From Mrakia gelida (Eukaryota > Basidiomycota > Tremellomycetes > Cystofilobasidiales > Mrakiaceae), in assembly GCA_024345305.1 (NCBI GenBank), contig BRON01000001.1, positions 186,001 to 250,000 of the forward strand: 64,000 nucleotides of DNA, read 5' to 3'. Below are positions 46,601 to 57,346 of the stretch, piece after piece. Both the position numbers and the translations under genes were made by a program. Below the pieces are notes generated by a model, which saw nothing but the letters and a program-made list of their open reading frames with translations, did no database searches and was not told the DNA's origin. Every line of letters starts with the position of its first letter. Position 1 is the stretch's first letter.

Positions 46601-46873
46601 GCAGCCTGGCGCATCGTTAGGGACTTCGAGGCGACACTTGTCGCGAAGGAATTAGCCACATCATTCGCTCCTGGAGAAATCGAAGGCAAAAAGGGAAGGA
46701 AGAGGAACGGGAGGAAGGAGGGAGGAGAAGGGAAGCGGCGACGAGGTCAGTCGAGTCCCGACGTCACGCCTGCTATTTCACGATGGGGACTTACCGATGT
46801 TGAAGGCATCCAGAGCGCAAGCGATGGTTCCGAAGGCGAACAAGTAATCCCATTGGTGAAGAGTAGAAGACAT
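43690..46873 (-). CDS. PiT-family inorganic phosphate transporter (PHO89-type)
   Basis: Cation-coupled phosphate symporter of the plasma membrane (Na+ coupling in PHO89; H+ in Neurospora PHO-4 relatives is not separable here). The PiT duplicated signature is present twice: [17 protein letters not shown] near the N-terminus and [15 protein letters not shown] in the C-terminal half. The protein opens [21 protein letters not shown], with multiple hydrophobic helices, a large hydrophilic loop ([20 protein letters not shown]...) between the halves as expected, and ends [16 protein letters not shown]. About a dozen exons; start 46873, stop TAG 43692-43690. Flanked on both sides by F-box-like genes. 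Confidence 0.93.
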
Positions 46874-47697
46874 GGCGAGAGAGAGAGGGAAGGTCGAGGT
46901 GCTGGTCGTTGGAGGTTCAAAGAAATATGAGCTTGCCTCTCACTCGTTTCGACGGTATCAAACCTTGGCGACGGGAGGAGAGAGGGAACGTTCGTGTGAG
47001 AGGCAGGTAATGGATTTGGTCGCGGGAAGTTTTGGTTCGGGGGTGCAGGGAAGGAGAGAAACAAGCAGCTGCCAAGGGGCGAGTCGAACTTCAAGTCGAG
47101 GGAATTGGGTTGGACAGGCTTGCAAACATCCCTTCCGAGGCTGCTAGGAAGCTCGTAAGGCATGGGAAGAAGGCTGGGAGTCGAAGGATTGAGTGCGAGA
47201 AAAGAGAAGAGGTGGGAGGGATGAGGGGAGTCGCTGTCGAAGGAAAGGAGGGAAGGAAGCAGGTCGTGCGAGCTCGATCTTTCTTTGGAACGTCGTCGCA
47301 CTGCGCCGTCTTTCCCTTGGAGAAAAGTCGAAGCTGCTCGGGATGTTTGTGCTGCTGCTGGTGTCATTGGACTACAGAGAGTGCAGCTGGCCAACGTTCG
47401 CCTTGAAAGGAGTTGAGGAGCGAGCAAACGTGCAGTGAAGCGAACGAGGGGGAAGACTCCTCCGCGTCGAGCTGAAGGGTTCGAGATCGTGTGTGAAGGA
47501 TCCGAAGCTCGACCTCGGTCGAGAAGGGGACCGAATAGTAGGAACCTGGTTCAGAAGAAGGGTCGAAGGGAGATTCAGGAAAATGAAGCAGAGGGGAACT
47601 CGTCGTCGAGCCGGTCGCGACGCGTCTTTCGTTTCTGTCGTCCCTTCACTCTTCCATCCACTTCAGCCAGGCCGATGAGAAGTCATTACCAATCCAG
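46874..47697. promoter_or_regulatory. Upstream region of phosphate transporter
   Basis: About 0.8 kb with no supported gene; it should contain the transporter's promoter. One AACGTG (the reverse of CACGTT, a low-affinity Pho4-type site in budding yeast) occurs near 47425. A single occurrence is weak evidence. GACGCGTC at 47619-47626. Confidence 0.3.
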
Positions 47698-48722
47698 TTA
47701 TCTAATAGCTACCTCGATCTCCGACATCGTCTCCTCTCCCAACTCCAACAGCCCCAGCTCGTATTCTAACCAAGTCTTCCACGCGTCGTCCCCGACCACG
47801 AACCTGAAACTCTTCCTCCCTTCCCTCTCCTCCTCCGCCAACCCCCATGGTACGAAAGTGACTGCTTGGAGAGCAGTCGCGACTCGGTCCATACTCTCTT
47901 GCCCTCCCTCCTCTCCCCACCTCGAGAAATCTACCAGCGTCTCCACCCGACGATTCGCCGTCCCAGGAAACAGCACCCTCGTCCCCCCGCTCGTGAAGAA
48001 GAGACACCACTTCATTTCGACGGAGGAAAGACGATCCCAAGTTGGTGGCAGTGGGAACGCCGCTCGGCAGGCGATGTCGGAGAAGGAGGGGAGGTGAGGA
48101 GTCGATGAGAGTTGGTCGACGACGAGGTGGAGAGGATTGACGAGGGGGAGGATGAGAGGGAGAGTGTCTTCTTGGTCTTCTTGGAGGAGGATGGTGAGAG
48201 TTTGGAGGGGGAGGGGGAGGTTGGTAGTCGTCCGGTCGAGGGAGAAGATGGGGAAGGAAGGCGAGGACGAAGAGCTTGACGAACGCGACTCGTTTTCGTC
48301 CGAAGATCCAGAGCTCCATTCCTTGTACGAGAGGGTGGAAAGGAGGGTGACGGAGGTCGCTTGAGAGAGGGATAGGTAGGGAGTGACTCGAGGTTGAATG
48401 TCCATGGGGTCCTGCAACGAGGTAAGACAAACAGCAAACAAGGGAGGGAAAGCAAAGGCGTCAGTCCTCGCCCTCTCTCAGCAAGCAAAGGATGGGAGAA
48501 AGGACAACTCACTCGCGAACAGAAGAGGGATGCTACGTGCTGAGCGTCGTCGTGTAGCTCCACATGGCGATATAAGAGAGGGCTCGCGACCTCGAGCATT
48601 GAAAACGAGGTCGCGCAGAACGAGGCGAGCGTTCGGGGGGAGCAAAACCTGAGGATGTTGAGATGGAGTTCGTTTGGGAGGGGAGGGAAGGGGTCTTCGT
48701 TTTCGGGAGAGAGGGAGGACAT
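47698..48722 (-). CDS. F-box-like protein (hypothetical)
   Basis: N-terminus MSSLSPENEDPFPPLPNEL then HLNILRFCSPRTLASFCATSFSMLEVASPLLYRHVEL, a good F-box pattern (LP-x-E-L-x-x-x-I-L). It is followed by ~270 residues of Leu-rich text (TVTLLSTLSYKEW-like, LPLPLQTLTILL, NPLHLVVDQLSS) without a named repeat. Two exons: 48722-48513 and 48411-47698, joined in frame (LFCSR|DPMDIQ). Stop TAA 47700-47698. Likely an SCF substrate adaptor; partner unknown. Similar size and plan to the gene at 42187. Confidence 0.7.
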
Positions 48723-48854
48723 CTGCGAGGACGAAAGATGTGGTTGAGGGGAGGAAAGAGAACAGGTCGGAGCAAGAGAGGAAGAGGACGCGAAGGGAGC
48801 TGAGCGCCTACCAATAGTGGAAGAGGGGGGCTGACGATCCCGGCTTCTTCCTCC

Positions 48855-49466
48855 CTATCCCGGCTTCGTGCGGGATCGAGCGCTCTGAAGCTCGTAGATG
48901 AGGATGCTTGCTTGTCGAGGGCTTGATGTAGGCGGAGAAGGTGTCGAAGGCGCGTCGGCCGTCGGAAGCAGTCCTTCGCATGAGAAGGTAGGACTGGGAA
49001 GAATCGAGAAGCTGGATCGAGGGCTGAGAGCTGGTATAGGACCCGAGGACACGAGATGAGCAGTTTTGGACAACAGCCGCGGGACTTCAAGCCAACGACG
49101 CGCTCGTTCGCGTCGAGTCGAGAAACTCGAGTGAAAGCGCTGAGGTCGATGATGGGAGTCGATTCGGAGTCCTGCAAGGAAGTCTGGAGAGCATGGCCAG
49201 AGACAAGGGACCAGAGACGTCAGCACCGGAGGAAATAACGAGCGAAGAGGTCCGACAGCAGACAGGAAAAGAGGAGGACGGGTGTTTGCTGACCCTCATT
49301 CCTTCAGCTCACGATCCCCCCTCCTCTCCATTCTCCGCCGGACTTGGATCTTGATCATCTCGTCAATTTGCTCCCTTGCCGAAGCTGCTTGGTCGTACAG
49401 GAAGAAGAGGAAGAAGAAAAGAACTGACCTGCGACGACTCGTTCTTTCTCGCCTCTCGATGTCCAT
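48855..49466 (-). CDS. Possible small basic single-pass membrane protein (about 156 aa)
   Basis: Two blocks join in frame by a 141-nt GT-AG intron containing a CTGAC site: 49466-49313 and 49171-48855 (154 + 317 nt, total divisible by 3, ending TAG). The product begins MDIERRERTSRRR, then a hydrophobic run SVLFFFLFFLY, a charged segment AREQIDEMIKIQVRRRMERRGD, and a basic Ser/Pro-rich tail ending SARSRTKPG. No family recognised. A plausible alternative is that this is 5' UTR of the F-box gene at 48722, because it lies just upstream on the same strand. Confidence 0.35.
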
Positions 49467-50487
49467 CGTTTCGAAGGCCCTACTCTCTGGAAAATGACGT
49501 TCAGCGCTATGAAACTGCTTCAGTATACATCTGAGACAGCGACCGACGGCTATGAGACGTGAACGAGGGTGCTCAGCTAGAATCGAAGAGGGGAGAGAGC
49601 GAAATGAGGGACGAGGGAGGAAGAAGGAAAACCCGAGCTCGCCGAATGTTTGACGGGAGTTTGGCGCTGCAGGAGCTCGAGTAGAACCGAAGGATATATG
49701 AGGTTGTGAGAGGGTGTGCTTGAAGAGAAGAGCTTCCTAGAGGTATAAGAGGCTGGGAGCCATGCTCGTCGTTGGGGGGTTGGAGGCGAGCGAGCTTTCG
49801 TTGAGCTCATCGCTCGCTTCCTTCTTTCGTCCAACCCTCACGACCGCTCCCATTGCTTTCTTCGCCTCGACCCTCAGCCGAGTCACCGCAAGATTCCCGT
49901 AGATGTTAGAACGCCCTGCGTCAAAGGAAATCTGTGCTTCAGGCTCCCCGAAGGAGAAGCTGAAGTGGCGGCCTCCTCCGTAGCGAGTAGAGCTCACCCT
50001 CTTTGACCCTCCTTCTCTCCTTCCCTCCTCAGCTATCGAAACGTACGCACCTTCAACAACCTGTCTGTAACATAGCAGGTACGCAGATCGTCTTCCAGCT
50101 CCCTTTCCAGGATCCATCTCGCGAAGCATCTAGCGAAAAAGCTTGCTCGAAACCAACCTCGACGAGTCCTTCTTCGTCTCCTTGCTGACTCCCTCTTCTC
50201 TTCTGCTTTCCCTCTTGCCTCTCTTCTCTTTCGCACAGCTTTCCTTCCCTTCGGCAGACGCTCTCCTCCGCGACCGAGCCAAGCGGACTCACATCTTCAC
50301 TGCGATTTCAGGCAAGCGGGTGAGAGTTCTGTGGCAGCCGAGGGCTGCGATCTCCAAGAGCCTTCAAAGCTCACCGCTTTCCTCTTTCCTTCCTTCACCT
50401 CCAACCACATTCAACTCTCCCTCTCTCCTCAACCAATCCAGACCCAACTCAACCCACTCAGCATCTACCCTTCACTCTCTCAAAACC
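49467..50487. other. Intergenic region, with an unassigned minus-strand ORF
   Basis: Promoter/leader of the CYSTM-like gene on the plus strand. A continuous minus-strand ORF (50129-49737, ~130 codons; text such as ARSNIYGNLAVTRLRVEA-like) has no recognisable domain and no intron support. I do not call it a gene. Confidence 0.35.
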
Positions 50488-51005
50488 ATGTCTCCTACCA
50501 TCAACGAGCCCTCGTCAACTCAACTCCCTCCTCTCGCTCACCTCTCCCTCCCTCCGCTCGCTCAACTCGAGCCGACGTCTTCGACGATTCGCTCCTCCCA
50601 GCCTTCGCTCAAGAACTCGATGGGTGAGTCTATGCTCTCATCTATACCCCCTCCCTTCCACGAAGCTGACCTCTTTTCTCTCTTCTCGTCCCTACAGCCC
50701 TCTCCTCTCCACCTCCAACCTCGCCCTCCTCGCAGGCAGCCGACTTCGCTCTCGAAACCTCCGAAGATCCTCTGCGACCCCGAGGAGGAGGATGCTGTGG
50801 ATGCTTCTTCGGATGTCTAGCTGGTCTCTTGTGTTGTGGGTTCTGCTGCGTGAGTCATACCTTCCCTTCCTTTCTCACCCAAAATGTTTCGCTCGAGTCG
50901 ACTTCGATCCGACGAACTCGCGAGCTGACCTCTTTCGTGTTCTTCCCTCTCCTCCCTCCCTCCATCGACATGTCTTTTCCAACCCACCTTTGGGAGTAAC
51001 AGTAA
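50488..51005 (+). CDS. Small CYSTM-like cysteine-rich tail protein (96 aa)
   Basis: The C-terminus GGGCCGCFFGCLAGLLCCGFCC is a cysteine-rich hydrophobic module as in CYSTM proteins, thought to be tail-anchored at membranes and linked to stress tolerance. The first ~75 residues are Ser/Pro-rich and disordered (MSPTINEPSSTQLPPLAHLS). Exons 50488-50623 and 50698-50849; the third coding piece is just the TAA at 51003-51005, right after the acceptor AG at 51001-51002. If the second intron is retained, translation runs on into GTGAGTCATACC.... The missing acidic residue after the cysteines differs from many CYSTM proteins. Confidence 0.75.
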
Positions 51006-51540
51006 ACGCACCACGACCTCGGACTTTCTACTACGTTAGCAGTTTCCTCTCGTACTCGCTCGCTGAGAGGGCAGTGCGGACGGTCGTGCCCGCGGCTGCC
51101 GAGACGTTTCTCTTTCTCTCTTCTCTTCTCCTTGCTTTGCTGCCCTTCACGACAACGGACTTCTTCTCTCCTAGCTCATCTAACGACCCGTCTCACTGTA
51201 TCCCTTTGCCTTTTGTTTTCGCTTTGCTCGCTAGACCCTCTGTTTTCGCTTTGTTCTCGCTCGATCTAACGACCTTCTCTCTCCATTTCGGACGCGTCGT
51301 TCTTCCCTCGCTGATGAGCAGTCTAACCACTCCCGAGTGAGCAAGCAAGCTGACCAGTATACTCGTCGACGCTATCCATCGAAGGAACTCAATCCGCTGA
51401 GAAGGAAGGAAGAGAGGGCTGATTGATCTGAACGCAAGCGCGACGCGTCCACTTCTACCCGCTCGCTTAACCACCCCAACTCTCGCAACGAAAACAACGT
51501 AGATTCAAAACCAAGCTTACACATATAAAACTCCCTTAAC
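51006..51540. other. Convergent intergenic region
   Basis: 3' UTRs of the CYSTM-like and GNAT genes. GACGCGTC at 51442-51449. No gene seen. Confidence 0.45.
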
Positions 51541-52656
51541 TCACGCATCTACCTTCTCATCCTCAAACTCCCCCCAAGCCATCCCGGGAAACCTCAACTT
51601 CCCTCCCTCCGACCCAGGATCATCGAACTCACACCAGTTGACGACCTTGAACCCGCGTTTCTCGTACAGTGGACGGCCCTGCGTCGAACCAGCCCAACAC
51701 ATAAAACACCCAAACAAAACCCTACATCAGCTTCGGCGCCCTTCCCTCCTATCCCCTCACAAACTCCCCCTCGAAACGAAACGCGATAGACTCACACTCT
51801 CCGAAGCCTCCAAGAAACAGGGCACCCCCTCTGCTTTCGCTTGAGCTAAGCCCCACTCGAGAAGCTTGGATCCGATCCCTAGTCCGTGGAGGGTTGGGTC
51901 TACTACTACGATGGACTGGTGCGAACGAAGAACGCGAGTGAAAGGTCAGCTCGTGAGCTCCTCCTCCCCTCCCTCCCCTCCCTCCTCCTCCTCTCTCCTC
52001 CCTGTCCACCTCCTCCCCCCCCCCCCCTTCAGTCCCACCACCCTCCCACTCGCCCAAACCGAACTCACCAAATACCAATGCCCCCGTCCTTTACTCCACT
52101 CCTTCCTAACCCTATCCAGCTCGTCCCCAAACGCTTCAGCAAACTCCAGATCCATCGTCCCTTCCAGCTCGCGCTCAACCTCACTCTTCCCCTCCTTCTT
52201 GAACACCGCGTCCCACTCCTCCTCGACCGCTTTCTCTGAGGGAAGAGGGTCTCCGCCTGTGGAGGTACGGTCGATGGGACGGAGCCAGGAGGCGATGCCT
52301 GCTAGGGTTCCGGAGGGTTCCAGGCGGGCGACGACTTCGATGAGGTCTGCTTGGGGGAGGCGGGCTCGTTTGGTTCGTTTGTGGGCGTTGTGGGCTGAGC
52401 AGTCGAAACGAAGGGAGTGAGAGTCAGCATGGGCCCGAAGACTGAAGGATAAGGAGAGAAAGCAAGAGAGAGAGAAGAAGCGGCCCAACTCACCCACTCG
52501 TCGTTCATGAGAAAGCCTGAGATGAAGAGGGTAGATCAGCTCGGCTTTCCGAGGATCCCCAAACGCTCGGACGTGGATGTCTGCGAGGGAGACGTAGTCT
52601 TCGGGGAGGACGGAGGTGGAGAGTGTGATGGAGGGGCGAGTGGAGGAGGAAGGCAT
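51541..52656 (-). CDS. GNAT-family N-acetyltransferase
   Basis: Acetyl-CoA-dependent acyltransferase; substrate unknown. Start MPSSSTRPSITLSTSVLPEDYVSLADIHVRAF is typical of the fungal GNAT subgroup. The acetyl-CoA-binding loop reads LHGLGIGSKLLEWGL (Q/RxxGxG/A type, here H-G-L-G-I-G-S), preceded by beta-4 YLSIVVVDPT and followed by VPCFLEASESGRPLYEKRGFKVV (beta-6/alpha-4). Four exons: 52656-52494, 52394-52069, 51915-51796 and 51678-51541, all in frame. The intron between exons 2 and 3 holds a 13-nt C run. Start codons of this gene and the DUF7330-like gene are only ~200 bp apart (divergent). Confidence 0.88.
52015..52027. repeat. 13-nt poly-C run in an intron
   Basis: Uninterrupted C homopolymer within the second intron of the GNAT gene. 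It is on the plus strand, so G-rich in the pre-mRNA; indel-prone in sequencing. Confidence 0.9.
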
Positions 52657-52854
52657 TTTCGTCGTCGAGGGTTGGGGGGGAAAGGAAGAAGGGAGGGGAC
52701 GGGAAGGAGGGAAGGAGAGGTCGAGCTCACCAACTCGAAAAGCCGCAGTTGGGAAACGAGGCGAGCTCGCTTCGTGAATCCCTTCCTTTCGAAGCGAGAG
52801 CGCAAGGAAGAGCTCAACCGCCACCACCGACTTTCTGCTTTCTCGATAGGAACT

Positions 52855-53999
52855 ATGTTGATCGACGCACCCCAAGAAGAAGGCGAACGCAACGACCCAT
52901 CAAAGAAGGGAGAGTCGTCCTTCCCTCCCAATCCACCTTCCTCCTCCTCAACGAACGACGTCAGTCTTCCTCCTCCTCCTCTCGCTTCAAGTCTCGCTTC
53001 CACCCACCTCGCTGACCTCTTTCTCTCCTCTTCCCTCCTTTAGTCCTCATCCGACGCACCCCCTCCCTCCTACACTCCCAGCTCCTCTTCCCACTCCCAC
53101 TCTCCCATCATCTCTCCACCTCTCCCCCCCTCCCTCCCCTCCTCCCTGCTCAACGCCTCCAAATCCTCCCACGTCTCCTTGACCTCAGCCAACTCCTCCA
53201 TCAACACCTCCCACATCATAGATCTCAACATCGTCGTACCTCCCTCGGCTCTACCTCCTCCCAAACAGCAGGAACTCGTTGGGCCAGGAGGGGAGAGGGT
53301 GAACGGGTTCTGGTCCAGCCAGAACGGAAGCGTCAAGATCAAGCTTGGAGTGAAGGGTAAAGAGGGGAGGGAAGGGGAGAGGGTCAGAGCTAAAGCAGAG
53401 AGTTCGAATGGGAGTGTTAGGGTGGAGGTGGTGAGTCGTTCAGAACTTGTTTCACGTTTCGTTCCTCCCTCCACGTCGCGCTCCGTCTCGTTTCGCTGAC
53501 CTCCCCCTCGCCTCGCTGTCGCTCGCCGCACCAGCTCTCCCGCCTCCCAATCTCAACCCCCCTCTCCCTCTCCCTCACCTCCTCCAACGGTTCCGTAAAC
53601 ATCTTCCTCCCTCGATCCTTCCATGGCCCCTTAACCCACACCACCAACCACGGATCGATCAAGATCTCCCCGGCCGTGCAGCCCTTCTACACGAGGATCT
53701 CGAACGAGCGGGGGTTCGTAGGGGATATGACTGGGTGGGATGGTGCTTTGGGTTTGGGTGGGGGTGGGGAGGACGGAGACGGAAAGGGCGGGCAAGGGTT
53801 GGACGAGTGCGTTCTGAGGAGCGGGAACGGGAGTGTTAGGGTTGGGTTTGCTGAGGAGGTGGAGGAGGAGGGCGCGGGAGGGTCTGGGAAGGGTTGGTTT
53901 GGGGGGTTGTTCGGTGGTGGGAAGGGTGGAGGGGAGAAGAAGGAGGAGGGGAAGAAGGAGGAGAGGAGGGAAGAGGAGGGGAAGGGAGCGTGGGCGTAG
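52855..53999 (+). CDS. Fungal DUF7330-like protein
   Basis: Belongs, as far as I can tell, to the uncharacterised fungal DUF7330 group, recognised by repeated short NGSV(R/K/N)(V/I) strands: QNGSVKIKLGV, SNGSVRVEV, TSSNGSVNIFLPRSF and SGNGSVRVGFAEE, implying a repetitive beta structure. N-terminal ~90 residues are Ser/Pro-rich (PPPSYTPSSSS), the C-terminal ~60 residues Gly/Glu/Lys-rich and charged. Exons 52855-52959, 53044-53430 and 53535-53999 join in frame. No signal peptide or membrane segment. Function unknown. Confidence 0.75.
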
Positions 54000-54387
54000 G
54001 GAGGGACGACGTGTTTTTCGATCTCTTTTTTGAACGATCTCAGTTAACGACCTATCAGCTCCAACGCTCAACTTGCAAGTTCTCGAGCGAGGCGTCTCCG
54101 GTTTCTCTGCTTCCCACCTTCGTCTCGCTCTCGAAAGGGAGAAGCCCAGAAACGAGACGAGACGGAGCTCAACGCGTTGAAAGGACAAAATCGTCTCGTT
54201 CTCTTTTTCCCTTTTTCTCCTGCAAGCTCATCTGTTCGAATCGAAAAGAACTGTATCCATCACCTTCCAAAAATCTGAAGAATGCCGAACTGACTGTCTA
54301 CGTAAAGTCTATCAAACGAACCAACGAACCGAAACCCAAACCCAAACAAAACCTCTCGACGCGTCCCTCCCTCTCCCCTCTCCCTGT

Positions 54388-56040
54388 CTATTCCTCTCCC
54401 CCACCCGCCCCTCCAACCAACCTCTCGACCTCCCCCCTCACCCCCTCCGCAACCCTCCCAACCTCCTCCCTCTCAAGCACACCCTCCTCCCACCCCCACC
54501 CGATCCCCAACCCACCCTCCCATCCAACAACGCTCACCACCAACGCCGGTCCCATAGCCTGAGGACTCTGAGTGAATACCACCCCGCCCAGCTCCCACCC
54601 GTCAGGAAGGGTGGGAAGAGGGGAGAAAGGGATGCGACCGAGGTTGGAGATCTCAAACGACGTGCTGAAGTTCGAAGGGGTTGTTTTGGAGGGGTGGAAG
54701 AAGGGGGACCAGGTTTCGGTTTCGTTGGTGGAGGGTGAAGAGGATGGTTTGGGGGAGGAGGGGATGTAAGCGAGCAAGCCCCATTCCTCCAGAGCTGAGG
54801 GGAGGACGGAAGGGTTTCGGAGGAGGGTGTGGTGGGAACGAGAGGCCGGCCAAATCGACGCGTCGTCGTCTTCCTCCTCCGTCTCCTTTTCCTCTTTCGA
54901 GGAGAACTCGACAGTATGCCCCAACCCACCCGTATACGTCCCTCCCACCAGCCCCTTCAAAACCGCCGGCCTAAGCGACATGGCTGTCGTCGAATTGAGC
55001 TTCACCTGAGGGAGGGAAGAAGCGAGGTTGGTGCGGATGGAGCGAGCGACGAGGGTGTTGAGGAGGGAGGTGAGACTCGTCCCGTTCTTGCGACAGAGGG
55101 AGAGGAGGGGTTGGGTGAGGGTGGAGGGGAGGTGGGTTGTTAGGTGGTGTTTTCGACGGGGGTGCGAAGCGGCGAGGGAGGAGGAGGGGGAGCCGATCCA
55201 GGTTGGCGCGACGGAGGAGGAAGGGGAGGGTGGGGAGCGGAGGAAGGAAGGGAGGAGAGGGAGCAGGATCTCTTTGTAGATGATGGGGAGGAGGGTTCGG
55301 AGGGAGACGGAGAGGGAGTGGATGGAGTCGAGGGTTGGGGGGAAGGTTGGGGAGGGGGGGAGGAGGAGGATGAGCGACGAGAGTGACGGAGGGGTCTGGG
55401 AAGAGGCGATGGACGTTGAGAGGGATGCTACGAGAGCTTGAGTGAAGGTTGAAGCTGCTGCTCCGTCGAAGAGAGAGTGGTGTCCTGCAAATCCGATCCA
55501 GAAGCCGTCCGAGGGGTCGGAAGGGAACCAGAGGAGGACTCGCCAGGGTGGGCTGAGAAGCGAATCGTCCGCCTCTCCTTCGATTTCCTCGAGCTTCAGC
55601 GGTCGTTCCATCACTGTTTCGAGCATGGAATCGATCGACCCTCCTTCCTTCTCGACCGATATGACGCTGTTGATGTCGATGGAGGGGAGGAAGGCGAGTC
55701 CTGGGTTCGAGGAATGGATCTTGGTGAACCGAGCGAAGAGGGGTGGATGGAGAGGGAGGACGAAGGAAAGAGCGGAATGGATGTGAGGGAGCAGAGTCGA
55801 GGAAGTGAAGGGTTCCGAGGATGAAGGTGGAGGGATGAGGTTGAAGAGGACGATGGGGAGAGGTTGAGAGGAGAGAAGAGATCTAGAGGAGAGAGGGAAA
55901 GGGAGGGAGGGAAGGGAAGAGGTGAGCTTCGTTTCCTTCGCTCATGACCGAGGGCTGAATGGGAGTCAACAGAGAGAGATCACTCACCTCACGAGGGAGT
56001 ACCTCTCCGAGAGTCCCATCAGACGAGTCGTATCAGCCAT
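54388..56040 (-). CDS. Alcohol O-acetyltransferase-like (AATase superfamily) protein
   Basis: CoA-dependent acyltransferase fold of the condensation/AATase superfamily. Exon 1 (56040-55988) encodes MADTTRLMGLSERYSLVR and splices in frame to exon 2 (55882-54388), which runs to the TAG. The active-site motif is HHSLFDGAA (HxxxDG, catalytic His). Further matches are the long helix region SLRTLLPIIYKEI, the ARSIRTNLASSLPQVKLNSTTAMSLRP strand-helix and FSTSFEISNLGRI. A substrate cannot be read from sequence; family members make acetate esters or act on sterols. Exon 2 carries a coding GACGCGTC (54857-54864). Convergent with the DUF7330-like gene. Confidence 0.85.
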
Positions 56041-56380
56041 GTTTCGTCTTTGGAGGCTGTCGTGGTCGAAGGAGGAAGGGTACCCCGAGAGAAGGGTTCG
56101 AGTTGAACAAGCTCACCGCCTCGCAGTCCTCGCTCACCGGTGAGCTTCGTAAAGAGTCGGCTTCCATACGGTCTTTAAGCGAGACGGTGGAAGATTTACA
56201 AGACGGTTGAATAAAGGTGGGTACTCGAACCGACAAAGTGCGATTTGGACAAAAACATCGAGTGAGCGGAACGTTCGCTCAGGTCGCGACGCGTCGTCTC
56301 TCGCCGAGCTCTTCCCTCTTGCCATCCCAACAGCGAGCCAGATAACAACGCTGTATCAGACGAAGGCAACTCTATCTAAT
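56041..56380. other. Intergenic region
   Basis: Upstream of the AATase-like gene and downstream of the low-complexity gene, both on the minus strand. GACGCGTC at 56288-56295. No gene seen. Confidence 0.45.
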
Positions 56381-57346
56381 CTAGTCCCACCCATTCCTCC
56401 TCGCCCTCCTCCTTTCCCTCCTCCCTCCAACCAACCCCAACCCAAGCAGCCCTCCTCTGCCCCCTCCTCCTCCATCCGAGTAGTACCCTCTTTCATGCCT
56501 TCCTCCACCAAGCAAACCCAGCCCGAGTAAGCCTCCACCTCCCCTTTGAGATGGCCCAGGACCGTACGAAGGCTGCATCCCCATCAGTCCTCCAATCCTC
56601 CCTCCCGCGAAGTGATCTTGAAGAGCCGTTCCGACGTTCGAACCGACTGAGCGTGGTTGCTGTTGTTGGAGAAGTTGTTGCTGCTGCTGGTACTGGAGGT
56701 ACTCTCGTTGTTCGTAGTCTAGCTCTTGCCACTGCTGAAGTTGTTGGCGAGAGGGAGGAGGGAGGTCGTTCGAGTAGGTGTTGGCTGAGGAGAGGCGAGG
56801 AAGAACGAACGAGAAACGCGTCAGCGAGGCTATACCGAGAGAGAGAAACAACCAGTGCAAAGAGTAGACTCACAAGAAGGTGGATGGCTATCGCGTTGAC
56901 TCGTCGCGACCTCTCTTGACTGCTGAGGCGGAGTGGAAGAAGGACGAAGGCTCGGGTTCGACGACGGAGGTGCTTGAGACGAGCCTGGGATTCCCCAACC
57001 GCTTCCTGTCACGAGGGATCCAAAGCGAGATGTCGAAGAGGATCCTCCAGAGCGGCCTGTTTCTCGACTAGAGGTTGAGCGATGGACAGTGGTGGAGGCG
57101 TTGCGATCGTTCGAGGGAGGGCTGACTTCTCGAGCAGAGTAGTACGAGGGAGGTGCAGGAGGGCGAGAGGTTCGGTTCTCGTTGTAGGAATCCTGGATAG
57201 AAGGAGAGAGGAGAGATTCGGAGAGCGAGGTCAGACAAAGAGATAAGAAGGTCGAAGAAGAGAGGAGACGAAAGGAACGAGAGAGCGAGACGAACCTCGA
57301 AAGGAGACGCAGAGTCGGTTTGTTTCTTGTCGTCGATGATGGTCAT
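56381..57346 (-). CDS. Low-complexity Ser/Pro-, Gln- and Gly-rich protein, function unknown
   Basis: Starts MTIIDDKKQTDSASPFE (exon 1), then exon 2 with NENRTSRPPAPPSYYSARE and many S/P/G residues. Exon 3 has a Gln-rich run (YLQYQQQQQLLQQQQ) and two Gly-Leu repeats, GGLLGLGLLGGGRHERGYYSD and GGLLGLGLVGGRRERRRARR. Splice joins are in frame; the first donor is GTTCGT. Stop TAG 56383-56381. The repeated GLLGLGL(L/V)GGR(H/R)ER segment is a small internal duplication. No domain recognised. Short PPxY-like text (PPSYYS) could bind WW domains, which is speculative. Confidence 0.7.

Noticed and set aside
47424..47430. AACGTG (CACGTT reverse) as a Pho4-type site upstream of the phosphate transporter
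   Set aside because: A single 6-mer is expected by chance in 0.8 kb, and no strong CACGTG copy was found. Kept only as a remark.
49737..50129. Minus-strand 130-codon ORF
   Set aside because: No recognisable domain, no supporting splice structure in an intron-dense genome, and it overlaps the presumed promoter of the CYSTM-like gene.
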